DNA of 38,000 nucleotides, taken from positions 1 through 38,000 of the IMG/VR virus record IMGVR_UViG_3300001450_000098; one strand, written 5' to 3'. Position numbers and translations under genes: made by a program. How positions within the stretch are numbered: position 1 is the stretch's first letter; each line of letters starts with the position of its first letter. The stretch comes from a virus. A model generated the notes under the pieces. It did not search any database and had not been told where the DNA came from. It saw nothing but the letters and a program-made list of their open reading frames with translations. This document shows positions 14,193 to 25,800 of the stretch, in pieces.

Positions 14193-15257
14193 ATGATTGT
14201 TAGTATGACTAAGTTTAGAAAGACTGAGGCGGCTTCTCCGTCTCGTCTTTCTGATCTTGATTATTCTCCTTTACAGTATAAAAAAAGGAAAGAATCAAGT
14301 GATAAAGACGCATCTACATTCATGATATTTGGAAGTTTAGTTGATTGTTTATTAACTGAGCCTTCTGAATTTAAAAATAGATATAGTGTTTCTTCCGTTG
14401 AAATTCCCAGTGATGCTATTAAGAATATTATTACTGGAGTATTTAATGAAATAAAATTAGGTAAAGAAGTTAGTCCTTTTTTAGAATTAGCTGATTTTGA
14501 GCCTAAAATAATAGAATATGCTAATTACGAACAATATGGTAAGAGTTGGAAACAAGAAACTGTCGTAAAAAAAGTAATTGACTCAGGTTCGGATTATTTT
14601 CAATCTTTATTAAAAAGTATTGGAAAAGAAATAATAAGTTCCGAAGATTATGATCGGGCTTTGGCCTGTGTTGACACTTTAAAAACTCATGAATTTACTA
14701 GAGATTATTTCGATCCTAAGTCTGTATATGGAACAGATGATTTAAATATTGAATTACATTTTCAATGTAAATTAGTCTGGAAAGTAGAAGAAAATACTTG
14801 TAAAGGTATTTTAGATTTAATGATAATAGATCATATAAATAAATTGATTATTGTTATAGATTTAAAAACAACAGCTAGTAGTGTATATACATTTTCACAT
14901 AGTTATATCAAGTTTAGATATTACTTACAAGGTGCTATGTATTATGACGCTGTAGTTGATTTAGTAAAAACTCTTCCAAAATTAAAAGACTATAAAATAT
15001 GTAATCCTAAATTTATAGTTATAGAACAGAATAATTATAATCCACCATTCATATATGAAATGAGTGATGAGGATTTGTTAGTAGGACGTTCAGGAGGTAT
15101 TTTAAAATCAACTAATAAGCCTATTAATGGTTATTTAAAATTAGTTGAAGATTTAAAATGGCATCAGGATATGGGTACTTGGGAGTATCCAAAAGATGTT
15201 TATTTAAATAAAGGAAATGTTAGTTTAAATTTATTAAGCTTTAATTTTAATGATTAG
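14193..15257 (+). CDS. PD-(D/E)XK nuclease (RecE/exonuclease VIII-like)
   Basis: A 354-residue nuclease. MIFGSLVDCLLTEPSEF (44-60) matches the N-terminal motif of the RecE/PDDEXK family, with Asp51 where His is usual. The active site follows as GILDLMI (205-211, Asp208), VIDLKTT (221-227, the D-x-K pair at 223/225) and YYLQGAMYYDA (243-253) with the Gln motif. Such enzymes degrade or trim DNA ends, giving single strands for annealing by Sak4 and SSB. The start could also be Met5 (14205). It overlaps the next gene by 8 bases. Confidence 0.88.
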   Translation: MIVSMTKFRKTEAASPSRLSDLDYSPLQYKKRKESSDKDASTFMIFGSLVDCLLTEPSEFKNRYSVSSVEIPSDAIKNIITGVFNEIKLGKEVSPFLELADFEPKIIEYANYEQYGKSWKQETVVKKVIDSGSDYFQSLLKSIGKEIISSEDYDRALACVDTLKTHEFTRDYFDPKSVYGTDDLNIELHFQCKLVWKVEENTCKGILDLMIIDHINKLIIVIDLKTTASSVYTFSHSYIKFRYYLQGAMYYDAVVDLVKTLPKLKDYKICNPKFIVIEQNNYNPPFIYEMSDEDLLVGRSGGILKSTNKPINGYLKLVEDLKWHQDMGTWEYPKDVYLNKGNVSLNLLSFNFND

Positions 15258-16056
15258 AACAAATATTAAAATAAACAATGATTCTTTTATAGTACTTAGT
15301 CCTTTAAATGCACGTACTGTACAAGTAAATTCTGCTAAGAAAAAGCCTAAAGTACGTACAGATGGTTTTAATATTATAAAAGTTGATTATGGAGACTTTA
15401 GTATTGAAGTAGGGCAGCAAATAACGTTAAAAGAACCTTTTAAAGTCTCTTCTATAGAAAAGACAGATACAGGATTTCTTTTACATGCTTGCCTACTATC
15501 TAAGACTAGTTATTTCTTATTACCTATATTGGGTAATGATAGAAATTATTTTATGTGGAACTCTTTATTTACAAATGCTTATATTGATATCGAAAATACA
15601 GATTATAAATTATGTGGACCTCACATATATTTAGTATATAGATTTAATAAAAGAAAAGTATTTCAAGATTTTGAATATAAAATAGAATCTCATTCTTTGT
15701 ACTTAGAAACATTTGATGTAGATCCTTATCAAGTTATTTACGTATTTAAAATTCCAGAAAAACATTTTGAGAATTTTGAATATTTTAGACAAGGTAAGTA
15801 CTCTCAATTAGATGCGGACTATAAAGAAGAGATTATAGACTTTCATAATACAAGTTTCGACTCTGAATTAAGTCAAATATTATTTAAATCAGTTGACAGA
15901 AAAAAGAAAATGGAAAAAGATTTTCTAGTTAAGATAAAAGATAACGCAGAACTTTTTGATTTTCCTCATATGAAAACTGAAACATTCTATAATAAATACT
16001 TAATTAAAAATCACATAGCGCCAAATATAAAGTTTGGGCAAAATCAAGAAATATGA
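15250..16056 (+). CDS. hypothetical phage protein, 268 aa
   Basis: Not recognised. The first 85 residues are beta-like (IRTNIKINNDSFIVLSPLNARTVQVNS). Residues 125-185 read PHIYLVYRFNKRKVFQDFEYKIESHSLYLETFDVDPYQVIYVFKIPEKHFENFEYFRQGKYSQLD, an ordered alpha/beta region, and the C-terminus is basic and helical. I have the impression that proteins like it occur after the PD-(D/E)XK gene in related phages, but I cannot name it. It is the last plus-strand gene of this transcription unit. The ATG overlaps the nuclease stop by 8 bases. Confidence 0.7.
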   Translation: MIRTNIKINNDSFIVLSPLNARTVQVNSAKKKPKVRTDGFNIIKVDYGDFSIEVGQQITLKEPFKVSSIEKTDTGFLLHACLLSKTSYFLLPILGNDRNYFMWNSLFTNAYIDIENTDYKLCGPHIYLVYRFNKRKVFQDFEYKIESHSLYLETFDVDPYQVIYVFKIPEKHFENFEYFRQGKYSQLDADYKEEIIDFHNTSFDSELSQILFKSVDRKKKMEKDFLVKIKDNAELFDFPHMKTETFYNKYLIKNHIAPNIKFGQNQEI

Positions 16057-16074
16057 AAAGCGGTGATTCTTTTC

Positions 16075-16137
16075 GTAATGCTTATTAGAATGTCTTAAAG
16101 GAATAAAATCTTTTAAGACATTTCTAATGAGTAATAT
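16075..16137. repeat. long imperfect inverted repeat (about 28-bp stem) at convergent junction
   Basis: The arms at about 16075-16102 and 16109-16137 flank the six-base loop ATAAAA. The inner 13 bp are ATGTCTTAAAGGA against TCTTTTAAGACAT with a single G-U. The stem then continues through ATTAGA/TCTAAT, one bulge, several G-U pairs and one mismatch to about 28 bp. It lies 19 bases past the last plus-strand stop. It may protect RNA ends, act as an RNase III site or terminate transcription from either side. Confidence 0.75.
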
Positions 16138-16199
16138 TTAGACGTAAATTTTAGGTTCAATCATTTTTTTTTACTTTTAGTTTTTTTAGTAAGCAAAAG

Positions 16200-16221
16200 A
16201 AAGCCCCCAAGTGGAGGCTTT
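16200..16221. terminator. bidirectional rho-independent terminator
   Basis: AAAGCC-c-CC-AAGT-GG-a-GGCTTT gives an 8-bp stem with one C/A mismatch and a 4-base loop. On the plus strand it is followed by TATTT; on the minus strand the outward run is TTTCTTTTGC. It can therefore end both converging transcripts. Confidence 0.8.
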
Positions 16222-16275
16222 TATTTACGAACTTAAGAATTAGCGATTTTAATGTTCGGGTTTTTGCAAAGATAT

Positions 16276-19200
16276 CTAATGTGTTCCTAAATTCTGCATA
16301 AATCTAGCACTTTCTTTAGTATGTTCTAATCTTTTAATTTGATTAGCGTATGGTACAAGATCATACCAATAACGAGCTGCTTTAGAAGTTCCTTTTCGTT
16401 TACCTCTTGTGTATATATCATACTCCATCCATTCGTTTCCAAAATCCCACATAGGTTCTGTAGTATACCATAAAGCATTTCCTAATTTTTCTACGGTAGA
16501 TACTGCGGCAGAAGGAGATCTTAATATTTTTAAAGTTTCTCCTGATGGTAAATAAAATAGCATTTCAGATTTTAATCTATATGCTTGATAAATTAACATG
16601 TTTTTAGTTGCTGCCACTAAATCGTCATCATCGTCATCTGGAGCTCCTAATATTGTAATTAATAATAAAGTACCAATTAAGAAAGATATTTCAGAAAGAG
16701 TTCTTTTGATTCCTTGTTTTTTCCATTCAGGCAATGTACTCCACCCATTTTTTTCTTTATTTAATATAGCCAGCCCTATTCCAGTACCTTTTAATTCTTG
16801 TCTTACCTGTTTAAGAAATTGATAGGTAATAGCATAATTACCTGCAATATTAGCTCCGAGCCTCTGATCAAAACTATCTTGTCCATCAAAAGTGGCCGAA
16901 GCATATCTTCTATTAAACCCAGGCCTTAACCATTTACGAAATAGCAAAGCTAGCCTACCAAGTGCATATCTTTGTATTGCAGGTTGATCTTTTTTAGAAT
17001 AGTTTCCGTGTAATCTTTGATAAACTCCTTTAATTCTCTCTGTAAATCTAATTAATTGTTCTCTTTTCACTGTTTCTTTAGTCCAAACAGCCCCGTCTTT
17101 AATCTCTATTAAATCTCTAACAGTGGATCCTAATTCCTCAAATTCTAATCTAGTTTTTTTATTAATAGCTTTATTATTAGCTATTGCCCAATCTGTATGA
17201 TTTATTATTTCGCCATTAATAAGTCTATGAGACTTCATCATTGCAATAGTTAATTCAGATTGTATCATGTGTTCCCCCGAGCTTTGTAAAAAATAAGAAG
17301 CTTTTCCTACAATTCTAGCCAATTTAGAACTTGATTCCATAGGTTTTCCATTTTGATCAAATTCTTGGAATATATCATACTGCTCCATAAATAAATTTAA
17401 CCAGCTTTCTGAGAATCGTGAAGTAGAATCTTTTATAATTTGAGGTAATAATTTAGTGTATTCTACTTTAGCTGCTAGATAATCTTTTCTTCTATAAAAT
17501 TGTCCTCCAGCTCCTTCTATTGCATTCATTACTTGTCCTATAGCAGAGTTATTAATTCCTGAATAAAGGTTTAAAGATAGCTGCGTTAAAGAAGTGTGTT
17601 TCATAAGTAAATCAGCAGCTTTTCCTGTATTAATACCTGCCCATTCCTCTCCTTTCATTTTTTTCTCGCCATATACCACCATACTTAAGTAACTACTTAA
17701 TCTTTCGTAAGCATAAGACTCGATTCCTGGTTGGTCTACTAGTTCTTGAGTAGTTCTATCTCTAAGTTTCGTAGATCCTCTTTTTTTAGTAAATCTCCTA
17801 TCACCAACTAATGCTTTAGTGGCCTCTAGTTCTACTAAAATAGAGTTCATAGCTGAATAATTCTTAGCCATAGTCATAAACTGTAATAAACTCTCGCCCA
17901 TATTCATTGAAACATCTTCGATAGCTATTCCCGCAGGTCCTTTTGCTCCAATTTTTGCTGCATAATTAATAGGTACAAATTTGTATTCTTTGCCTTGTTC
18001 GTCTACAAAAACCTCACCGTATTCAGTCTCATCGCCTCTCATTTTGACTTGATCTCCTAAGTACTTTGAAGCAGCTTTAACTCCCGATTTAAATCCTTTC
18101 ACATCTTCCCAAGCTCTAGCACTTCCTGATTTTAAAATAGGAATTAATTGATATCCCCTTCTATATCCAGGAGGTAACATTTTTTGATGTTTAGAGTATA
18201 ACTCATGAAACATTTCTAAAAAATCTTGTTCGGGTTTAGATAATTCTTTACCAATTTTTGATTTAGGATCTATATACCTTCCTAAGTTTTGGCCTTTAGT
18301 TCCTTTTTCTACCATAAAATCATACATTTTTTCATGGTTTGTAATAGAAATTCCCCTGGATTTTTTATATTTTTCTAACGCAAGTATTACTTTTTTATAT
18401 TTTCCGTTCTTAAAAGATTCTATATTATAATTTACTTCGCTCATTTTACTAGATACAGCTCTATCTACAAGTGCTAATACTTGATCAGGAGACTCTGCTA
18501 ATGAATCTAAATTAGCCTGAAACCAGCTTATATCATCATTAACATGGGTAAACATTTGCCTGAGCTTATCGGAAGTTAATTTAGAATCAGTATTATATTC
18601 CATTAGGAAGTCTACTATAATATCTTTAGATGCACTAATATAACTTCTTTTTACAGATCTTATAGTTGTTATTACTGGAGATATATACGCATCTCTAAAT
18701 GCGGTATCTACTACAATTTCTTCCCCACCTGCTGAAAATGTTTTATTTTGTAAATCTCCATATATTTCCTCAACTAAATCAAAGGCTGATAAATAATCAG
18801 CAGATCTAGCTAATTTTTTTAATAATAATCTTTTTTCTTTTTTAGTTGCTTTAGGATCATTAATAGCCGTTAATATTTCAGGAATAGTATTTTCAGAAGC
18901 AACAGTAGCCTCTGAATAAGCAAACTCTAAAAAAGACATAATAGCACTAGCGTTTTCTCCTTTGACTATATCAAGTTGTATTTTATTTATTTGCGCTTGT
19001 AATGTTTTAGCAATAGGATTTTCTTTTCCTTCTTTTTTCTTGTAAAAGCTTAATTTCTTCTTCAGTATTCCAACGGCTCTATTAGCTAGTTTTTTTCTAT
19101 CTTCTAATTCTTTTTTGCCTTTTTCTGTTAATCCTTCTGTCTCTGCTCTTATTATAGCCTCATCTGTAGTTTCTGGTAATTCTGGTACTTTGTCGCTAGC

Positions 19201-19878
19201 TTCAGCAGTATCTTCTGCTATACCTTGAGTAGCAAGTATTACTTGATTTGGGTATAAATTAATTATGTCACCATCTTTTTTCTTACTATCGAATTTTTTT
19301 CTACCATCTCTTTTTTCACCTTTAGCTCTTTTTACATTTAAAAATACAGGTAAAGTACTTTCTTCTATAGGCATCGGAATTTTTCCTTCATATTTTTCAG
19401 GCTTAGAAAACTTACCTGCTTTTGATATATTAGAACTAAATACAAAACTATCTTTTGAAAAAGTAAAATCACTGTCTATCATGTACATTAATTCAGGCTC
19501 TCCTTGAGAATTTACTGCGTAAGATACTTGCCCATCTCTAGGCTTTATGATTCCTACTATAAAAGCAGATTTTTTACCTGCTGTTCCTGATTTAGCAACA
19601 GTGACGGCTCGATAAAAAGCAGTGCCTGGTCCAAATCTATTATTTAAAAAATCAACATGCTTCTGCGCTTCTTCTTCAGTCTCTTGTTCTGGTTTTAATA
19701 AATTTTTCTTGATGTAATTAAAATTGTGGTATAATTCCCAATTACCAAATTTAGCTTTGAAATCATTCCCATTAATAAATTCATAAGTATCATCAGCTAC
19801 TTTTGTACCATAAGTTTTTTCTAACTCAGTATAAAGTTTACTATCTTCTCCTGTTATAGTTTTAATTTTACAAGCCAT
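16276..19878 (-). CDS. giant late protein, probable virion cargo, 1200 aa
   Basis: Not assigned to a family. It is mostly helical and charged, with a beta-rich N-terminal 200 residues (TAFYRAVTVAKSG, SAFIVGII) and a long central helical region. The C-terminal part contains one hydrophobic segment (SFLIGTLLLITILGA, about 1063-1080) followed at once by six aspartates (about 1081-1086), then an amphipathic end (NQIKRLEHTKESARFMQNLGTH). The start ATG shares its A with the stop of the 4694-aa gene (TAATG), so the two are translated together and probably packaged together. In crAss-like phages, neighbours of the virion RNA polymerase are large ejected cargo proteins; that is the basis for this inference. 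The hydrophobic helix could touch the host membrane. Confidence 0.72.
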   Translation of the reverse strand: MACKIKTITGEDSKLYTELEKTYGTKVADDTYEFINGNDFKAKFGNWELYHNFNYIKKNLLKPEQETEEEAQKHVDFLNNRFGPGTAFYRAVTVAKSGTAGKKSAFIVGIIKPRDGQVSYAVNSQGEPELMYMIDSDFTFSKDSFVFSSNISKAGKFSKPEKYEGKIPMPIEESTLPVFLNVKRAKGEKRDGRKKFDSKKKDGDIINLYPNQVILATQGIAEDTAEASDKVPELPETTDEAIIRAETEGLTEKGKKELEDRKKLANRAVGILKKKLSFYKKKEGKENPIAKTLQAQINKIQLDIVKGENASAIMSFLEFAYSEATVASENTIPEILTAINDPKATKKEKRLLLKKLARSADYLSAFDLVEEIYGDLQNKTFSAGGEEIVVDTAFRDAYISPVITTIRSVKRSYISASKDIIVDFLMEYNTDSKLTSDKLRQMFTHVNDDISWFQANLDSLAESPDQVLALVDRAVSSKMSEVNYNIESFKNGKYKKVILALEKYKKSRGISITNHEKMYDFMVEKGTKGQNLGRYIDPKSKIGKELSKPEQDFLEMFHELYSKHQKMLPPGYRRGYQLIPILKSGSARAWEDVKGFKSGVKAASKYLGDQVKMRGDETEYGEVFVDEQGKEYKFVPINYAAKIGAKGPAGIAIEDVSMNMGESLLQFMTMAKNYSAMNSILVELEATKALVGDRRFTKKRGSTKLRDRTTQELVDQPGIESYAYERLSSYLSMVVYGEKKMKGEEWAGINTGKAADLLMKHTSLTQLSLNLYSGINNSAIGQVMNAIEGAGGQFYRRKDYLAAKVEYTKLLPQIIKDSTSRFSESWLNLFMEQYDIFQEFDQNGKPMESSSKLARIVGKASYFLQSSGEHMIQSELTIAMMKSHRLINGEIINHTDWAIANNKAINKKTRLEFEELGSTVRDLIEIKDGAVWTKETVKREQLIRFTERIKGVYQRLHGNYSKKDQPAIQRYALGRLALLFRKWLRPGFNRRYASATFDGQDSFDQRLGANIAGNYAITYQFLKQVRQELKGTGIGLAILNKEKNGWSTLPEWKKQGIKRTLSEISFLIGTLLLITILGAPDDDDDDLVAATKNMLIYQAYRLKSEMLFYLPSGETLKILRSPSAAVSTVEKLGNALWYTTEPMWDFGNEWMEYDIYTRGKRKGTSKAARYWYDLVPYANQIKRLEHTKESARFMQNLGTH

Positions 19879-22800
19879 TAGTTACATTTTTTATTTTTTC
19901 TTATTGCGCCTATTCTCTCTTTAGGATTGTTAGTCTTTGCATTAATAGCCATTACATCTGAACCTGTTAATTCTTGAAAATTATATTCTTGTAATTTAAA
20001 AGGAGTTCCCTTAGTTTCTGCTTTTACATAAGTAGCTCTGTCTCCACGGTCTCTTACTTTTTGATATAATAAATATTCTTGATTTTTATTATTGTAAAGT
20101 AAGAAAAATTTAGAGAAAGATTGTAAATCTCCACTATATGCAGAAGATTTTTTAGTTAATGTAATTTCTCTGTTATTAGGAGTTATTCCATTCTTAGTAT
20201 TTTTTCTAACACTTGGTATTAAGTTTCTTAAATGCTTATTATTTTTTACAAATTCTTCTGAAAAACCTTTCCAGAAATTAGGATCTGAAAATGATTGATT
20301 AACATTTTTCTCGTAAAAATCAGTCATTGATGTTTTTTCTTCTAGTAAAGAAAAGTCAGCATCATTCCAAACTTCATTAGGAATAATATCTATAAAAGAA
20401 TCTATTCCAGTATTAAATCCTTTACTCAGGATATTATAATAAACTAAATTTTTTCCAAAATTTCTTATAGTTTCATTTTCATTATAAATTAAGGTCGCTA
20501 AATCATCCGATAAAGCAGAAACTTCAGTAGGGCTTAAAGCAAAAGAGTAATCAAAAGACAATATTTTTTCTTCAAATCTAGGAGTTATAATAGTATCTGT
20601 TTTTCCTGTCATATCTACTATTATCTCATTTTCATCTAATTTAGCATTATCTATATGGGTATCTAAAGATAAAATAAATTTATTATTAGCTAATTTTCCT
20701 AGTTCTGAATTTTTACTTGATTTTTTTATTAAGTCTCTAATGTTTAAATATTGATTTTCTATATTGTTATCTCCTGTTAATAAGTCTTTCTTCCAAGAAG
20801 TACTAAATAAAGGGCTTATCGGGCTAGGAATTTGCTTTTGGCTGTAAAACCATACCATAGAAGCATTATTGATAGCCTGTATTTGATCTTTATTTAAATT
20901 CTTTTTATTTAAGTCTTTTCTAATTTGGTTTTTAGTTGTTCTTAAACCGTATCTTAAATAAGGAAAAAATAATTCTGAAAATTCTAATGAATCCATAAGA
21001 GCATCAGTAAAACTAGAACTAATTCTAAATTTTTCTCCGTCTAATACATCTTCAAATCCTTTTATAAACTTATTTCTGTTAGGATCTTGTATTTCAGTAG
21101 CAATTTGAAGAAAATCTTCAATAGCCGCCATGGAGCTCATATCTTTTATTCTATCAGAATTATATACCTTATTTACTTTGTTAAGCATTCTACCTGCTTG
21201 GTGATAAAAATAAAAATTAACTAATACTGCTTTTTGCAAATCAGTATCATCCTCAATATCTTTATTTTCTAAGATAAAGTCTTTTAAATCTTTTGTAGAT
21301 ATAGGAAATGTATTTTTAAAATCTTGTAATTTAAAACCTCCCCTAAAATATTTTTTACCTAATCTTTCTATAAAGAATTTTAAATTACCAGGGTTACCCT
21401 CTTCATTTAAATATGCTTCATTTAATTCTCTTATTATAGGCTGTGTTCTGAACCAGGTAGCTACTTCTGTAGAATCTCCTGTGGTATCAGTTCCTTTTAT
21501 GGCCAATCTTTTATTACTAATTCCTGAGCTTACAATAAGATTTGTTACTGGAGAAGTTAATGATGTATCCTGTATAATATCCATCATAGGATCTTTACCA
21601 TTATCTACTGCTAAATTTAAATGCTTATTAAATAAGAATGTAATTAAAGTATTAGTTCCATCTCTTACTGTGTTAAGTTTCTTTTTTATTTTTGTATCAA
21701 ATTTAACAGCATAAGAAGGTAATAATTCTAAAGTATTACTATGCTGCCTAATAGCAGCTCCTGTTAAGTTAGTTGCGTATATTCCAATACCTGTCTTACC
21801 TGTCTTATTTCTAAATTCTAAAGTTGACTCAGTATTTACATTTTGAGGATCTACTTTTTCTGAGAATTTTTCTGGATTAGCTTTTCTAATTTTATTAGCC
21901 AAATCAGGTAGTGTCTGAGAATCTACTGATTGTACAACTTCTTCTAAGTGTGCGCTATTAAGTAAAATACTATTAGCTAAATCTATAAAAGCATTTTCTA
22001 AAGTTCTTCTATCTCCTACTTTTAGATTGTTAATATCGTAAGGTACTTTTATTGCTTTTCTACTCACTTCAAAATAATTAGCTCTTCTATCTAGTTCCAT
22101 ACTTGCTTGAATAGCCGCTCCCTGTAAGTCAAGAGTTCCATATCTTAGTATATCTTCTGCGTAATCTTTACTTTTTAATAAATTACTCGCTTCTACATTA
22201 TTTAATTTAAAACCTTGTTGTAGCATTAAAGACTTAAAAGCCCCTGTTTCTTCCCAAACATCTCCTTTTTTTGTAGTGTATTTTATATTAAAATTAGGAA
22301 ACATTAGAAATAATTTATCTATATCATAATCAGAACCCATCTGTGTAGCGATTTCTGAAGGAACTAATATAGCTTTTCCCATAGCAGAAGTTAAAATTCT
22401 TTTTATTTTCAATGGAAGCATTGAATTTTTACCTTGCGTAGGTATACGATATCCTATAATTTCTAATAAATTAGGATCTATTTTAGATATATCATATTCT
22501 CCATCTTCACCTTTAGGCAGGTTTAATTTTTCTGCTAAATGGTAAGGTAAAGCTACTTCAGCAGCAATAATTTTACCTTCTTTATTTCTAATAAAATCTA
22601 AATCATTAATGTCTCCATTTTGTTCTCTGAATCCACCAAGCTCCGCTATTTGTACTAAAGCTTTACCGTTAATACTAGGACGCATTAAATTATTTCTAAA
22701 TAAACTAAATATAATAGACTCAAACTTTTTTTGATAAGCAGGCATTCCTATTGGAGTTGAAAATCCATAACTATCTGCTTCTTCAAATTGTCCTGTAAGT

Positions 22801-25800
22801 TTATTTTCTACAAATTCTACAATAGGTTTAATATTTAAAGCCTTTATATAATTATCAGGAAGGTCATTATTCTCTGCTGACTTTCTTAAAACTTGTCTTA
22901 AACTTTTTAAGAATTTTAACTTATCTTCTTTATTTCTATTAGACTCAACATATTTATCGTACCCTAAATCATTATATAATTTTCTTCTTCCCGTCTCTAT
23001 CATTTTCTCAATTACTTCATTATACTTTTGAAGTACTTCTTCTCCTGACATCTGTACTTTACCTACAGTGTAACTTCCATCTAAATTCTCAATAACATTA
23101 GCAGGTAACAACTTCATTAATTGAGACCCTATTTTACTTTCTTTTTCTTTATTACTTACTATTTGTGGGATTCTTTGGTTTCTTGTTTCTAAAGTAGTTA
23201 CATACATGTCATCTAAATTGGTAATCCTACCATTTTCATCTATTTCAACTTCTAGAGAATCTGTCAATCCTACTTTAATAGCTGAGTCCATATTAACTTC
23301 ATCTACTTTATTAATTTCCATCCACTCTCTAAGCGAATCAAATGTTGGACGATTTTTAGTAAATTCTTTTATTAAAGGAAAAGTAGAGTGTTTTACAAGT
23401 ATTCTAACCATTCTACCATTCTTTAGGTATAGGCCGTCATGATAAGTTTTAATAGGATCTAGTTTAGGAATTACTGTATTACCTTCTACATCTTTCCAAG
23501 AAAAATTACCTGTTTTTAAATAATTTTTATACGCTAAATCATGGCTATCAAGCCAAGTTCCTTGGCCTTCCATCTTAGCTTTATGCTTTTTTATAGTTGT
23601 AAATCCTATACCATCAGCTCTATTAGAACCTTTACCGTTATTTCCTTCTTTATATGCCTTTACAGATTCTTTTCCTGCGATTTTTTCAAGTTCGTCTAAT
23701 AATGCCTCATCTTTCTTAAATAAATCATTAATAGCGCCCATTTCGTATTGAGTCATATCTCCATAAGTAGCTCCTTTAGCAAACTCTTCTAACCAAGCTT
23801 CTAATCCTGGAGTTGTTATTCCACCGTTTCTTTTAGAAAATGTAGCATAGTTTTTATATAATGCTAAATCCCCAGCTGTCATTTTTCTAAATTCATTCTG
23901 GCCTATTAGAGTAGAAACTACATAATCTTTTATAAAAGCATCTAAATCCCCATTATATATAGCTAATCCATTTGGATCTATAGGATTTGTTTTTCTTCTT
24001 CCACTCTGCGAATCTATTTTTAATTTTCTTATATCTTCTAATTGCTCTTCTACCTGATTATTTATATATACTTCTATTTCAGTTAATACATTTTTAAATA
24101 AAGAATATATTTCAGGGTCTTTATCTTGAGCCTCTCTAGTCAAATCATTACTTCTATATAGTAGTTGATCTTCAGAATTTTTTAAAGCATATTCTAGTAA
24201 TTTTTTACCTGCTTCATTATCATTTAAAAATTCAAATTGACTGTATCTTAATCCTCTAGCTTCTTCTTTATGAATGTGAAGAGCATCTACTTTTGGGCCC
24301 TTAGTGTTGAGATCACTATAAGTTCTTTGTGCTCTTTTAAGATCTTGTACTACATATCCTAATAAGATTTCTTGAATATTTTTATCTCTATATTGATGTA
24401 ATTTTTTATTATAACTAATTCTGGGAACAGTCATAAGAATCATCTTAGACCTATCTGCTAATGTTGGAGCTACTATTTTCATCTCCCTTTTGTTTCCGTT
24501 ATTAGCAAAAGAATTTAATCTATGTAATTTGGATAATAATGGAGACATATTATCAAATGTATTTTGACTAGTAGCTTCATTTTTTCTTTTGTAAGTATCA
24601 AATTCTTCAATATCTAATATTGATTTAAATCTAGACTTACCAGAGATTATTTCAGATAAGAATAAAGCATTATAAGGACTTTCTTTATTTCCTTCAGGAA
24701 AATAAAACTGATCTTTAGTAAAATCCATAACCCAATTATTCCAAAAAGAACCTTCTTCTATATTAAAGGATTTAAATGCATTAAATTGCCTAGTTAATGA
24801 TGTATGCATATTAATAGGATAAATAGATTTACCCTCTCCATTTATGAAAGATCCTCTAACAGCCTCTTCAAATTCTTTACTAATATTTAAAAATCTTTGT
24901 ATAACTCCTCTATCATGTAAAAACGGATCTTTATTTTTCTTAAGATTTTTGATTAAAGTATTTAGTCCTATATTATTATTACTATGTCTAGATTTTCCAT
25001 CAGTTAAGTATCTATATAACTCTCCTGAATTGATTATTTCAGTACCTATTTTTATACCAGATTCTAAAGATTGCGCCAAAACAGCAGGAGATATATCAAT
25101 AGACATTAAGTTAAGAAAATCAGATAATGCTTGAATATGTTTTTGGTCTGGAATAGCTTTGTCTGTTTTTATCTCGCTTATTACTTTTAAAAGGTCTTGC
25201 ATGTAATCTACTTTAACCTTGTCTACTATTAAAGTACCTACTTCAGATTTAACTAATAGTCCTTTATTATCACTTCTTCTGGATTCTAAGTTCCATTTTT
25301 TATAAATCCTATTTTCAGATTTATTAGTGTTGGTATTAAAATATCTTATTTTAAAAGTTATATCCTGTCCTCCACCTTCAAGCTCTATAATATCAACTTC
25401 TTCTATTGCTCCTACAAAATTTAAATAAGTAAGAGATAAGTTTTTATAAAAATCTGCTAAAAATTGCCAGTTTTCTTTACGCACTTCTTCTTCTAGCATA
25501 GTAGCTACAGTATTTAAAGGCTCTTTAGTAATTCCTGAAATTTTTAATTTATTTAACATATCATTAAATGAAACAGAATTAACTATTGTATAGGCTACAT
25601 CCTCATAGATTTGATCAAATGGAATTGTTTTTTTAGTATTTCCCCCTAAAATAGTTGGAACTACTTTACCATCTTTTAATTCAGGAACTTTACTTAAGAA
25701 AGCCTTTACTTTTCCTGATAAAGAATCTTTTCTACTTTCTTCAGCATAATTTCTATTATAAATTCTTTCGTCAAATACATCATCTTCTATTTCAGTAGTT

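Larger units (their letters stand above)
16057..16275. other. convergent intergenic region
   Basis: 219 bases without a gene separate the plus-strand block from the minus-strand block. They hold the long inverted repeat, a T-rich run (16166-16190), a bidirectional terminator (16200-16221), and a small CGAAC/GTTCG pair nearer the minus-strand gene. I see no promoter, tRNA or attachment site. Confidence 0.7.
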
